Positions 33,735 to 45,060 of a DNA stretch of 64,000 nucleotides are shown piece after piece; position 1 is the first letter of the stretch, and each line of letters begins with the position of its first letter. The notes under the pieces are model-generated. The model was given only the letters and a program-made list of their open reading frames with translations. It did no database searches and had not been told where the DNA came from. The stretch spans positions 8,614,201-8,678,200 of the forward strand of contig OX637359.1 of assembly GCA_951799405.1 (NCBI GenBank), read 5' to 3'. Source of the DNA: Agapetus fuscipes (taxonomy: Eukaryota; Arthropoda; Insecta; Trichoptera; Glossosomatidae). Position numbers and translations under genes: made by a program.

Positions 33735-34590
33735 TAAATTCATATCACCGAAGGAGTCGTATGTGGCTAGTTGAACCTTTTTTTTTACAGGTTGTTATGT
33801 TATTTTATAATAACATTGAAAGAACAATCCCGAAGTGCGCAGTGTATGTTTGTGGGCCGAACGGAGCCGAACAGTCACGGAAGCGGCCGAACTGCGCCGT
33901 GTGAACTAATCGGGCCGTCGGTCATCAGTTCCCGGCAAGATGCCAAGCGATTAAGACGTTAGCGACCAAGCACCAAGCGGTGCAAGAGGGGGCACTACAA
34001 TGGAGCTCCCCCCCCCATCTACTTGGATTTCCTGCCAGCAAGGCACCCGCCTTGTGGACCAGAGGCATAGGAGCGCCCACCCAGGGGCTCCAACGTGTGG
34101 AGGCGTCCGCCTTGTGAACCGCCGCTAGCCTGGGGCGCTGCCCCAGGCCTTCCGTTTAGAACTCCAGCCAACGGAATAGGGAGTGTTCTGGTGACAACCT
34201 GTAGGTCTGGCCAATCCCTTATTTCCCCTTTTTCCCCCCATATTAGTACAGTAATAAACCTTTATTTGTTCATGTCAAACTTATCTTTTAATTATAGAAC
34301 CCTTCCCATGATATAAGTAAGCAATACCAAAGAAAGAACCCCACGCCCTGAGAGTGATGCTGATGAGAGCTAGCCGGATGTAAGTATCCTGAAGATACCT
34401 TTCAATCCAAACATAACAAGGTAAGGGGGCCGGCCTTACGCCAACCACTTCAGTTAAAGCAGGGGTTTTCCAGCTTCCAAGAGGGCTGGTACTCATTCCT
34501 TGTGAAGGCTGAGTAGACCTTGCCGGTATTTTATTTCTGGGTTTAAAATAAACACCGAAACGGGAAATCATTTCTGGTTCATACCACCCA
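33735..34590 (-). mobile_element. SINE B split by solo LTR
   Basis: Pieces 33740-33792 and 34419-34580 rejoin at TTTACAGGTAAGGGGGCC. Head lost. Confidence 0.82.
33793..34418 (+). mobile_element. Solo LTR-like element, 4-bp duplication AGGT, inside SINE B
   Basis: Begins TGTTATG and ends CATAACA, with AGGT at 33789-33792 and 34419-34422. The SINE B sequence reads through once it is removed (TTTACAGGTAAGGGGGCCGG). It is GC-rich and contains AATAAA near 34254. Different sequence from the LTR at 14790 but with the same terminal heptamers. Confidence 0.75.
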
Positions 34591-34740
34591 TACAAGGTTG
34601 ATATTTGAAATTAAAAAATGGTTCCATTTCTGACAATGCTCATGCGCACATTCTCATTCAACACGGTTACCCGTACAAATGCATCATTTGTTTGTCAAAG
34701 CGTGGGCTTAACGGACGACTAATGTCTAAGAATAGCCCAG
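34587..34740. mobile_element. GGGCTATTC-family MITE, right half
   Basis: CATACAAGGTTGATATTTGA to GTCTAAGAATAGCCC. The left part matches 5510-5580. Confidence 0.7.
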
Positions 34741-34959
34741 ATAGTGCTCTTTGTTGTGCCGATGACGCCAATTATTGTTATCTCTTACCAATTTTACTAA
34801 CCACTTACTACTTACAAGATATTCTCCTGTAAAGCCGGCTTTTAAGCTCTGAACAACTGCATAAGTTCTGGTGACGGCTCATTTTGTATGAGAGCTAACT
34901 AAATAATGAAGCTTGCAAACTCTACGCGTCAGACTACACTCCAAACTATTACTACTGAA

Positions 34960-35145
34960 AAACTAAACTAAACTACACGTATAGTGTGACTTCTTGCCTG
35001 CGTTATTTCTACAAGGATCGCATGTGGCAATTTAGGACCTATTTATTCTAACGGGTAAGGGGGCCGGCCTCATACCAATCACTTCAATTGAAGTGGGGTT
35101 TACCAGCTCCCGAGGGGACTGGTACTCATTTCTTATGAAAAAATA
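34960..35145 (-). mobile_element. SINE B, 3' part
   Basis: CTACACGTATAGTGTGACTT to GGGACTGGTACTCATTTCTT. Confidence 0.8.
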
Positions 35146-35399
35146 AAGACATTTATTTGAATTCTCATTAATGTGGTTTTACGATTTTTTATGTCACAAG
35201 CGCCTTTAGGACAAAAAAGGCCGAAATCTTTTCGGTTACACCAAAACGCAGTTATTTGTTTGGCCATAAACAACAACAAAAATCATCGTAGAGCTAATAT
35301 GGGAGTTCGCGCATTAGAAAGAGCGAATTTTTTTAAGTAGGGTAGCATTCATTTTTGACCAAAACGTACTTCTTTTTAACCATCGGTATTTATCTAAAT

Positions 35400-35650
35400 A
35401 CAGGCTTCAACTGCCTCTTCGATGGAACAGAACCGGTTTCGGAGACAGGGCTTTTAGTTCGGCTGGTCCGTCCTGCTGGAACAGTCTACCTATGGAGTTG
35501 AGAACAGAGACCAGTGTTGGCAGTTTCAGGAAGTTGCTTAAGATGCATTTGTTTAACAGAAGCTTCAACACATAAAAGCGCCCTTGGGGTGGCTAGTGCC
35601 ACTAAGGGCGCTGTATACAAATTTTACAATTATTATTATTATTAAATACA
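35400..35650 (+). mobile_element. LINE 3' end with TTA-repeat tail
   Basis: One frame reads FQLPLRWNRTGFGDRAFSSA, GPSCWNSLPMELRTETSVGS, FRKLLKMHLFNRSF then stop. This AGPxxWNSLP...L..F...LK..LF pattern closes many CR1/L2/Jockey-type ORFs. A GCGCCCTTGGGGTGGC...GGGCGC hairpin follows, then (ATT)n. Confidence 0.8.
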
Positions 35651-36382
35651 CCTTTTGTTTCCTTTCTTACGCATTTCGAATTTGAAAAAAAAAACACTTT
35701 GGTGCATCAAATATTTTGAAAAATTATCTTTATTATATTTTGAAAAATTATCTGTCATCAGTGAAAAGATATCAAAGTAACAGTTCATTTTTTTTAAAGA
35801 TTTTATAAAAAAAATGTTCATAATATCAAAATCCAAGTACAAAATTCCTCTAATCAGCTCTCAAATTTGCAAAAAGTATGCTAAGGAGAACAAGATAACA
35901 CCAAATTCAGAATGAAAAATTCAAAATCAAATTCTAATTTTTAACCTAAAAAGCAATTTCTTTTAACTAACAAAAAAAAAATTGAATTTATTTATTCTAA
36001 AAAATATATAAGTATTTTTGTATTATTTTTTAAATACTTATTTTTATGTGAAAGAGAATGAATTTATATTTGTAAGGGGTGATTAAACAAAGACGGCCTT
36101 CTTGAATCATCCCTTAAGATCAAAGATATCAGTCGGTTCTGCCCTGGGGCTATTTAATTTTTGTACAGAAAATTACCTTGTTTTGTGCAAAGAGGGTCCA
36201 AAATCAACGTCGTTCAAGAAATCCTCTAATCTAATCAGACCGCTCTTTCCCGACAAAGGGGAAGATCTCTTTCTTTCTTTTTTTTTGATGATGATCACGT
36301 GTGTTTTTTTTTTGTATGAAAAATATTTTTTCAACTCTTGAGAGTTGCTTTCCGGGAGCTGCTATTGGAATCGAGAATGGGG

Positions 36383-36429
36383 CTTCTGGACGTTTTGCCC
36401 ATGTCTTCGATGAGTTTCTTCAGCGTGAA
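36383..36429 (-). ncRNA. Decayed hammerhead-like motif, same family as 29266
   Basis: Minus strand reads TTCACG, CTGAAGA, a stem II pair (ACTCAT/ATGGGC, partly mispaired), then AAAA in place of GAAA, CG and TC. Loss of the invariant G before AAA should inactivate it. Family membership is clear from the surrounding match to 29266-29312. Confidence 0.6.
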
Positions 36430-36539
36430 TATAATGCAATGTTGATTTTCACGAAACTGTTAACTCTCTTAACGTATTGTTACTGAGTTGAAAAACAGTG
36501 GCATGAAAAGGAGACAAAAAAATCTGTAAGCTGTAACTG

Positions 36540-36870
36540 TAACTTCGTTGCTATTCCACTCAGGGTGGTCAGAGACACTGCACAGTTATCTATCTTCCAA
36601 GTTTTGGATACATCTTTCAATTCATTCATATTATCTATCACCTTTTTAATCTATTTCCTTTTCTGACATTCACTTTGGGTATCCCATTTTTCATAATTTT
36701 TCCAATGTTATCTATGTTTATTCCTTTCACATTACCTCTGTTTATACGTCTTTTTTAAATCATCAGTTTGTTCAACATGTCCAAACCATTCCATCACATT
36801 ATTTTGTAATTTATCTTTCACATCCTCTTTCAGTTTACAATTCTCCTTCATCCATTCTTTCTTAATCTCT
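36540..36870 (-). pseudogene. Decayed non-LTR retrotransposon fragment
   Basis: Pyrimidine-rich plus strand resembling 61430-61750 (CTGTAACTGTAAC, GTGGTCAGAG/GTGGCCAGAG, CATCACCTTTTT). On the minus strand short stretches such as NGLDMLNK resemble the tail of the element at 56440. No intact frame. Confidence 0.5.
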
Positions 36871-37088
36871 TAGAAGTTTTAGTATAAGTTCAACCAAAGA
36901 TGGTAGAGATACTGAAACCGTTCTTCAAATAAATGTGCTCAAGTGGTAAAAAACAAAGTTGTATTTTTTTTTTTTTAAATATGTTTTTTTTATATTATCT
37001 AGATTTTCAGCAGTTACTTCGTGAAAGTTCATTTTAATACAATAAAATAAAAATTGCTTTGTTTTAATTCACATGAGTTTATTTTTGG

Positions 37089-37133
37089 ACACGACCAGTT
37101 TCGGGAGAAGCAGTACCTCCCATCTTCAGGTGT
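37089..37133 (-). ncRNA. Hammerhead ribozyme, type I-like, left arm of palindrome
   Basis: Exact reverse complement of the motif at 37160-37204, with the same stems and core. The two copies are separated by about 26 nt. On one transcript only one of them can be in ribozyme sense, and the full palindrome would compete with ribozyme folding. Confidence 0.8.
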
Positions 37134-37159
37134 AAATAAAAAGAAAATAGTTTCTACTT

Positions 37160-37204
37160 ACACCTGAAGATGGGAGGTACTGCTTCTCCCGAAACTGGTC
37201 GTGT
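37160..37204 (+). ncRNA. Hammerhead ribozyme, type I-like, right arm of palindrome
   Basis: Stem I ACAC (37160-37163) pairs with GTGT (37201-37204). The core is CTGAAGA (37164-37170), then one unpaired T. Stem II is GGGAG (37172-37176) with CTCCC (37186-37190) around a 9-nt loop. Then come GAAA (37191-37194), a tiny stem III CTGG, and TC with predicted cleavage after C37200. All invariant core positions are present. An identical motif lies on the other strand in the left arm. Confidence 0.85.
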
Positions 37205-37740
37205 CCAAAAATATACTCATGTGAATTAAAACAAAGCAATTTTTATTTTATTGTATGTTTTTTTATTATTTTACAATAAACCTTTATTTCTTAGAGTTTT
37301 TCCTGTCTTACTCATATACTCAAAATAATATATTTTTTCAATAATAATCAAAGTAGGGATGCTTCTTTTTTACCCTATTTTTTTATAAAGTAATCAATCA
37401 ATCAAAGTAATTAAAAAATCATCAACCCGACTATCGTTCCAAGTCAGCTAATTGCCTTTCCGTTTACCTTTTGCAAAAGTCAAACCACATCAGCGGCGAG
37501 AAACTTTGTGAAAGCTGAAACAACACACTACAAGCTTTTTCTGTGTAGAAACAAAAGCGTAGAACAAACATGCCTAGCGAAACAACGGCCTTTGTCGTAG
37601 AACAAACCGTAGAGCAGTGATTACCAAACTTGTATGTTTTATAACCATTGAATTTTTGTTTTATTGCGACTCTCAAAAAATGATACATAAAACTATCATT
37701 TACTCCATATAATTCCATCTTCTAAAAATCCTTTACTGTT

Positions 37741-38045
37741 AATTGGTTCGCCCACACCTTGAGTACTCCAGTGTTATCTGGTCTCCATGCTATGCTACCC
37801 ACATTGACCGTTTTATCAGTACAGCATTGATTCCTGCTGGAAATTGGGTCTGAGTTGAGATGACTATACCTGTTGAAGACATTGAGCACACCTTGGGCTT
37901 TTCATCTCTAGAAACACGCAGACAACATATTCAACTTATCTGCGTTTATAAAATCATTCATATCATATTCGATTCCCCTCATCTTTTAGAAAGTATCAAA
38001 TTCAATATTCTCTGTAGATTAAAAACCAAACAATTGATTTCTCTT
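37741..38045 (+). pseudogene. Non-LTR RT C-terminal fragment (CR1/Jockey-like)
   Basis: Encodes LVRPHLEYSSVIWSPCYATH, then IDRFISTA, a stop, and DIEHTLGFSSLETRRQHIQL, ICVYKIIH. The LVRPxLEYSSVIWSP motif is characteristic of non-LTR reverse transcriptases. No catalytic motif remains. Confidence 0.8.
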
Positions 38046-38084
38046 GTCCGTGTATTATTCCATGTTGGTTCAGTTGGAACCCCA

Positions 38085-38310
38085 GCGAGAGTGTCAAAAA
38101 TTATTTCCAGTTTCGGTTTTTATGCCAAGCCCAAAATCAAATACTGGCAAGGTTTACTCAGCCTCCACAAGAAAAAAGTACCAGTGAGCTAGAAAACCTC
38201 CACTTTAAAAGAAGTGGTTGGCGTAAGGCCAGCCACCTTGCCTGTAAAGTGGTTCCACTCGGTAGATGTGTCCGCTTCGAAGAAAATGCAGCAAAAAGTT
38301 ACACTATATA
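38085..38310 (+). mobile_element. SINE B, head truncated
   Basis: GTGTCAAAAATTATTTCCAG to AAAGTTACACTATATATTGT. Confidence 0.78.
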
Positions 38311-39067
38311 TTGTGTAGTTAATTTTTGTTTGTTTATTTTGAGTTCGACTTGTAGATATGGGCGTATACAAAATATATATACAGGTCCACTCGCCACATG
38401 TGTCCGCTTTGAGACAAAACGTGGCAAAAAGTTACAATATATGTTTAACTTAGTAGTATCTCACAAAAAAACGACTAAGGAAAGATAGGGTCAAGAAAAA
38501 AGGAAGGATATTGTAGCAAAATAAAAAGTTTGACAAACGCTGTCGTAGAAGCTATCGTAGCACCTAGAGAAGCTTTGTCGTAGCACGGAGAGAATAAGCG
38601 CTACTGGTGCGTGCGCCAACAAAACCGAGCGGGAGGTTTTTCCTTGTTTAAAAAAGCTCTCTTTGTGCAGTGTTGAGTCTCTCATGACCTCATGTCATTT
38701 TAAAACTGTAAGCTCAAATGATGAGATGACTTAATTGTACATTGAAGCTTTCAAGGTCGGTTTTTGTTGACATAACAATAGCTTTTTTCAGGCTGTGTAG
38801 CCGTGGTCTGGTTGGTTTTAAAGGCCAGCGTCGTTTCGAGAACACCAAATCCTGTAATAAGTTTGCAGCGCCTGGCCAACCGCCGAAGATGCCTATCGGA
38901 GAAATGGTTGAAACTGTCCAGAAAGAACACAGCTACCTATGGTTTGATTGGTTCTTTCTGGGATGTGTAGACACTAGACAGTCCGGAAAAAGCTCTTGTT
39001 ATATCAACAAATTATGTTTTTTACATATTTTGTTTTTAAGACATTTTTCTGTCTGATTCTTAATATG

Positions 39068-39329
39068 ATCTAAATCTTAATCTAAATCTAAGCTGCAAAG
39101 ATAATGTATCATTTGAGATTCATATTAAATGCATTCCCACAAGCAGAAATGCATAATTTCGCGCTTACACATGCCGCATGTGGACCTACAATATAAAAAA
39201 AACCAATCTCAAATGAACACAAGCCCTTCAACTCTTGCCGACCTTCCCTGAAGCAGGGGTGACATTGGCAAAGTGAACCATTTTGTACAGTATGGGTGGT
39301 CATTCACATACCAACCTAAATTATTGATA
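39068..39329 (-). mobile_element. Family A element
   Basis: Full length apart from the last few bases; tail (TCTAAA)n. Confidence 0.85.
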
Positions 39330-39349
39330 ATAATAATAATAACAACATT

Positions 39350-39630
39350 AGTATGAATTATTTTCTGAGCGCGGTTTTTGTGTGAATCACACCTCAATTG
39401 CCCTCTGAAAGCTTGGTTGTCGCTAAAGAAAGCGCCAATTTTCAACCCCAGTTGCTGTAAGGCTGGATGGACCTTTGGTGACCAGTCTTTGGTAAAGGTA
39501 TATGAATTTTTCAACCCAGCGAAGAGCATATTTGAATATATAACTGATCCATTTTTGTGCTCCGCCAGGATTCAAACCCACAACTTTCCATTTACTAATC
39601 CAAAGCGTTACCACTAGAGTACGGACCAGT
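39350..39630 (-). mobile_element. SINE D
   Basis: Plus strand reads GTTGCTGTAAGGCTGGATGG and ends CTAGAGTACGGACCAG. Confidence 0.85.
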
Positions 39631-40854
39631 CTTGTATAAAGCTGACTAATTATTTAGTATGAGGCTGACTATTTTAGGGAAAAGTGGCTACACTTACAGA
39701 TTTTTTCTTGATAAGAAGTTTGGTTTTTCTCCTCTATGTACACATGCATTGTGTGTAAGCATGAACTCACATATTTTTGCTTGAAGCCATGCAATATGTG
39801 TGAATCTTAAATTTAGACAAAATCATTTAACCAGTATGGTTTGTGTATTAACACTGAAAATTCATATTTGATTTCTACTAAATTTTATAAAACCAAAATA
39901 ATTCTAATTAAACTCGAATAATGATTATTATTTAAATATAGTTCAATTAAAAAAAAAAACAAAATTAAATTAATAAATTTATTCAACTAACATGATCTGT
40001 AAATACGAGTATATGAATCAAATACCGCATTAAATTGGTAAATTTGTGTACATTTTTGAAATTGAGATGAGAGTAAATTTAAAAAAAAGCTCTAGTTGAA
40101 AGCTCAATCCTTTAAGTTCTTAATTGCAAAGCGGGAGGCTAAGGTTTGAATCCAACCTATGTCAAAAAATGTAACCCTGTGTCAAAACATATTAACCTGT
40201 GTCAAAAATATTCTATGAAAAAACTTACACCTCAAAAATTAAATTAAAAATCAAGCACGCACGAGTTCACAAATTTTCCAAACGTGTATTCGTTTTCCTT
40301 TATACTAAAGATTCTGAAATCTTGAAGCCCTCAAAATAAAAAAAATACATGAAATCTACATCAAAGTAAAAATAATATTCAAACGTTTTTCTTTTTATTT
40401 CAAACATATCACAGGGCCTGAGATTTTTTTTCGTTTTTTTTTCATGTTATAATATTCTTTTCAAATATATTACGGGCATTATTCATTGTATCAAAACATG
40501 AGGATATATTTCCAAATGTATTTTTTCCAACGAGAAGGCGAGCGTTTCATGTTTTCATGTAAAAAGAAGCCATTCTGGAAATGACTTACATTGTTTTTTT
40601 TCCGCATTTCCTACCCACTGAATGTTTTTAATTTCACATAATTCGAAGAATTTTTTTAAGGATTTGTGTATTAAAACTTCATAATTGTTCAAAATGGATT
40701 TCCACAAAAAAACAATATTTGTTATTGTAAAAGTTGTAGGATTTGTGTATTGACATTGTGTAGATTCGTTTTAAATTAATAATGTAAAAATAAAAGACAA
40801 AGTTTTTCCACGAGTTGATTTATTTCCTCGAACGCTTTCGATGTGATCACACCA

Positions 40855-40905
40855 TTATCCACTTGATAATGGTGCGATAACATTGAAAGCGCTCAAGAAA
40901 ATTAA
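40855..40905 (+). ncRNA. Decayed hammerhead-like motif (TTGATAATGG class)
   Basis: Contains TTGATAATGGTG followed by a hairpin, GAAAGCGCTC and AAGAA. Same class as 54821, 63560 and the palindrome at 10925-11060. Stem I does not pair well. Confidence 0.4.
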
Positions 40906-41049
40906 TCATCTCGTGAAGAAAAAGTATGTGTTTTATTTTTAAATACCTAATCAATATTTTTATTGGAGCTTGTTGCATAGATCTATGTCGTTTGCCCGCC
41001 AATATTTTTTTAATTTCATATTTTGTGCCGAGACTACGATCCTTAATAT

Positions 41050-41260
41050 ATAATCAAAGACACAAAGGCATCTTCAAAGTAAATGTACTCCCACAAGCAG
41101 ACACGTATACACAAGCAGGCGCACATGTTCACTAACACCAAAAAAACATAAATCTCAAATGAACATAAGCCCTGTATCTCTTGCCGTCCTTCCCGGAAAC
41201 AGGGGTGGATTTGGCGTAGTGCAATATTTTTTACAATATAGGTGGTCAGTCTTCTACATA
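41050..41260 (-). mobile_element. Family A element, diverged
   Basis: Keeps CTCCCACAAGCAGACACGTA, CTTGCCGTCCTTCC and TAGGTGGTCAG. Confidence 0.75.
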
Positions 41261-42100
41261 TCTGCACAAAATGTTTTTTACAAATTACTTGTTAAAAATA
41301 GTTTTGTTCACTTCTGAACACAATTCCGAGAACTAGAACAGGATAGAATTTATAATCTTGAAGTAAAGCACCGAACATAGAAAATCCTTGCACATTCTAA
41401 GACGAGGTCATGTCCTGATTTTGCTACGAGTGTTCTTTTATACACAGATCTGTACGTTATAATACGGCAACCCAATGCAGGAAGACTTGAAAAATAAAGA
41501 GCAAGGATTTCTCCGCAGATAAAAATAATTAAAACAAACAAATGAAGGCATTGTCTTCCTTTTTAAAAAAAAAATCATCTCTTTTTTTTCACTGATTTTT
41601 ATTTTGTTCTGAAAAACGTATGCAATGAAATTTACTGCTTTGACCTATTTGAAAAATATGACCTGAAAAAATCTGATTCAAAGGTTGCAGAAGTGCTTCG
41701 GTCTTTACGTATTTTTATGTTTTTAAGCGGGTTCTATTTAACAACAACTGCGGTTTATTTATTTTACGCAATTTTATTTTATCCCTTTCGGTTCAGTTAA
41801 ATTTTCACAGTATAGTTTGGCACTTGATGGATTACTCAAGCTACATGGAATTTTGATCCTAAATTTATACAAAAAATAGAGGTCATTCTCAAAACATAGA
41901 GAATCGCTACATACCACCTTGCCAGACTTCACCAGCTGAGAAACACCCACTTTAGCTGAAGGGGTTGAGTTTCCTTACCTGGGAAAAACAGTAGGTTCCA
42001 CACATGCAACCTTATCGATGGCAAAGCGTTTTTTATTTAGAAATTTGGTTATTAAACAGTCGGTTATGTTTCTTACTTACACAACTTTCAACACTTCGTA

Positions 42101-42365
42101 TTCTAATCTAATCTAATCTAATCTAAGCTGCAAAGATAGATATCATTTAAGATTTATATTAAATGCATTCCCACAAGCAGACATGTATAATTTCGCGCTA
42201 ACACATACCGCATGTGGACCTACAATATAAAAATCCAATCTCAAATGAACATAAGCATTGCAACTCTTGCCGTCCTTCCCTGAAACAGGGGTGACATTGG
42301 CAAAGTGAACCATTTTTTGTTACAGTATGGGTGGTCAGCCGCATACCAACCTATAAGTCAAGGAA
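42101..42365 (-). mobile_element. Family A element, full length
   Basis: Four clean TCTAA repeats at the tail and a complete head. Very similar to 60763. Confidence 0.9.
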
Positions 42366-42477
42366 CATGGACCATATTATTATCATGAACCTTTATTTTA
42401 TGGTCTTGACACGTCTTTCATCATCAAATAACTCACACATCGTCCCCCAAGTGTTTTTTTTCTGTTTATGTTAGGAC

Positions 42478-42602
42478 TAAATTTGTAAATACACATGCAG
42501 CATTTGTAAACGCGAACTACACGTGTATGTTTGGGGCATGCATTTTATGTGAGCTTTTAATGTTAATACATCTTTGCAACTTAGATTACATATTATAGAT
42601 AG
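42478..42602 (+). mobile_element. Family A element, 3' half
   Basis: AAATTTGTAAATACACATGC to TTTGCAACTTAGATTACA. Confidence 0.7.
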
Positions 42603-42604
42603 AT

Positions 42605-42755
42605 GTACATTAGAGGTTATTTCACATGAGTAACGTCTGCATGTGTAATGGACCAATGTGTCTTATTACAACTGGACTTTGTTTTTAAAAATATTGAAAA
42701 CAACTCTCACATTATCGTGTTTTACGTTTTTTTCTAGTGTAGAATGTGATTTTTA
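42605..42755 (-). repeat. Dispersed repeat related to HHR element at 29138-29420
   Basis: TGGACCAATGTGTCTTATTA is the inverse of 29380-29400, and CAACTCTCACATTATCGTG is the inverse of 29180-29200. The hammerhead segment itself is missing here. Confidence 0.6.
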
Positions 42756-43216
42756 AGACAATTACATTTAAAGGTCACCTTTGAATCAAATGGTATAAAA
42801 GAAAAAAAAAACACGGATGGGAGAAGGGGGGGGGGAGACTTGTCACGATTTTTTCTATTTTATTTCTTACTCCATCTGCTCCCAGTGGATAAGCGTCACT
42901 GCAACACAGCACAGTAGTTTTACAGATTACGGTTGTATTCTCATAACGGGTAACGGCGTCGCTACCTGGCGTCGCGGTCGTTACATAACGGCGCAGCCTT
43001 GACCTCCCGCCCCTCCCCCGACCCACCACCCCTTCTATACAGCCTTACCGACCACTGACTCGTTACTACAAACGTACTCACGCTCGTACTATGCCTTCAC
43101 ATTACTACGTGACGGGTAAAAGCGAATTTATGAAGTACCTAGTTTGGGAAATGAAAAAATAAATAGACTGATTGATTTGTAAGCGTAGTTTCAGGCCTGG
43201 TATTTTTAAGTTTAGT

Positions 43217-43350
43217 TCTAAATCTAAATCTAAATCTAAGTTGCAAAGATATTTATCATTTGAAATTCATATTGAATGCATTCCCACAAGCAGACACATA
43301 TAAGTTCGCGCATACACATGCCGCATGTGGGCCTCCAATATAAAACTCAT
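43217..43350 (-). mobile_element. Family A element, 3' half
   Basis: (AATCTA)n tail to CACATGCCGCATGTGGGCC. Confidence 0.75.
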
Positions 43351-43394
43351 AGCCGCTGTGTGTGTATCTTAAAATAAATTGAAAAAATTAAATT

Positions 43395-43640
43395 AGGCTG
43401 ATTTATTTGGTGAGCGCTGTTTTTGTGTGTATCACACCTCAAGAGCCCTCTGCGAGCTTGGTCGTCGCTTTAGAAAGCGCCAAGTCTCAAGCAAGACGCA
43501 ATTGTTGTAAGGCTGGATGGACCTTTTGATGACCGGTCTTTGGTAAAGGTTTATGAATTTTTCAACCCAGCGAAGAGCAAATTTGAAAATATAAATGGTA
43601 TTTTTTTGTGCTCCACCGGGATTCGAACCCACGACCTTCC
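43395..43640 (-). mobile_element. SINE D
   Basis: GGTGAGCGCTGTTTTTGTGT to GGGATTCGAACCCACGACCT; tRNA-like head truncated. Confidence 0.82.
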
Positions 43641-44004
43641 AGTATGAATAACTGCAATTTTTTAATGTAAATCGCATAAATCAAAACAAAATAATAAAAC
43701 GGACATTATCTATAAGCCTTAAATGTCAATATTTCTTTGCAAATCAGATTATAGATTCACAATCTGACTACTGTACCACTCTAATTAAGTATATTTTTGG
43801 TAAAACAAGACATTAGAGCTTCGCTGAATCGTCTTATTCAGTAAATATGTATGGTCGCAAACACATAGTTTTGCAGTTAAGAGATAATTAGCAATAAATC
43901 ACGGCTTAAAGTCCCCTTAAAGCGGTCCCCTCGGGGTCAGAAAACGAATTAAATTGGGGTCGGAATTCTCCAAGTTGGACCTTTGTGTGTTGCGGGAAAT
44001 GTCT

Positions 44005-44185
44005 CATTTCAAATCTGTACCCAGAGTTTAAAATATTGCGTAAATTTCACCTTGATTTTGTAATTGAAAATGTATAGAATACACGACAGCACTCCTAGAG
44101 AGTGATTTAGTTAACATATTTTTTTAATGTACGCAATCGTTGTGACAATGCAATGATTTTTTGTACTCGGGGTACTGAACATTTA
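44005..44185. repeat. Family F palindromic repeat
   Basis: AAAATATTGCGTAAATTTCA, AGAGTGATTTAGTTAACAT and TGTACGCAATCGTTGTG in order, ending at TACTCGGGGTACTGAAC. Confidence 0.6.
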
Positions 44186-44191
44186 AACACT

Positions 44192-44316
44192 AACAGGGCT
44201 ATTCACAACAAATTTGACCCGAAGCTGATCCATGGACCATCTTTTGTGGATGGAAAATTTACGTTAGTTGGCGGTTGAGCCGTGGATTTGCTGTGCGTGA
44301 ATAACACCGTAAGGGA
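44192..44316. mobile_element. Short MITE (GGGCTATTCACAACAAATTT ends)
   Basis: GGGCTATTCACAACAAATTT left; AAATTTG-like ATTTGCTGTGCGTGAATAAC right, imperfect 20-25-bp TIRs, about 125 bp. Confidence 0.65.
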
Positions 44317-44444
44317 GTATTGATTCAATGATAAATTAAAGATTTTTTATTGACAAAAAGATGGTAAAATATTATAGTTAAAAGGTTATAGTTTCAGGGG
44401 AAGATCGAGGAAATAATCTAAAATATTTTTAATCTAAAATTTCT

Positions 44445-44735
44445 AGGGGTCTACGACACTTGTTGTAGAGCCGCAGAAGTATTGTTTACGAACTTGGTCG
44501 TTGCTACAAAGTGCCAATTCTCAAGCAAGATCCAGTTGCTGTAAGGCTGGAGGGAGTTTTGGTGACCGGTCTTTGGTAAAGGTTTTTTTTATGATTTTTT
44601 TTTCAATCCAGCGAAAAGCATATTTTAAATATATTTTTTTGTGCTCCACCGGGATTTGAACACACAAACTTCCATTCACGAGTCCGACGTGCTACCACTG
44701 GACTACGGACCAATCTCCAATAATTTATTTTCATC
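44445..44735 (-). mobile_element. SINE D
   Basis: Alternative 3' end TCTAGGGGTCTACGACACTT, as at 47950; head CCACTGGACTACGGACCA. Confidence 0.85.
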
Positions 44736-44799
44736 TGAGTCGCATCGCAACCAGTGACGACGACTGAATAGCGTCGGAGCCGTTCTGCACACTGCGCTC

Positions 44800-45060
44800 G
44801 GCTGAAACTGGAGCCAAATCAAATATTGAAGAACCGATAAGAAGAGTTAACACAATGTTTGGAGGGCGTGCATTTGCAGTTGCTGGTCCTCTGGCCTTGA
44901 ACCACCTGCCACATCATGTGAGAGAGATAGAGGATTATGAAAAGTTCTGAAATGCACTGAAGACAAGTAAATTTCTGCCATCATTTACACAAGCGCCCTT
45001 GGAGTGACTACATCACGAAACGGCGCTATACAGAAATCATCAGGTCATCATCATCATCAT
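44800..45060 (+). mobile_element. LINE 3' end with TCATCA tail
   Basis: Encodes RAFAVAGPLALNHLPHHVRE then a stop and LKTSKFL. This is followed by GCGCCCTTGGAGTGACT...GGCGC and a (TCA)n tail, the same 3' organisation as 35400-35650 and the insertion at 58380. Confidence 0.72.

Larger units (their letters stand above)
37038..37255. repeat. 218-bp near-perfect palindrome carrying two hammerheads
   Basis: Left arm 37038-37134 and right arm 37159-37255 are nearly perfect inverted copies around a ~24-bp A/T-rich spacer. The outermost sequence is TACAATAAAATAAAAA and its complement. The only clear mismatch region is near TTTATTTTTGG versus CCAAAAATATA. Near-identity of the arms implies a recent or conversion-maintained structure. 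The inverted-LTR arrangement of Penelope-like elements is one explanation. Confidence 0.9.

Noticed and set aside
34390..34408. CCTGAAGATACC as a hammerhead core
   Set aside because: No stem II hairpin and no GAAA at the right distance.
45025..45060. ATCATCAGGTCATCATC as a minus-strand hammerhead core
   Set aside because: It is the simple-repeat tail of a LINE; no GAAA element.
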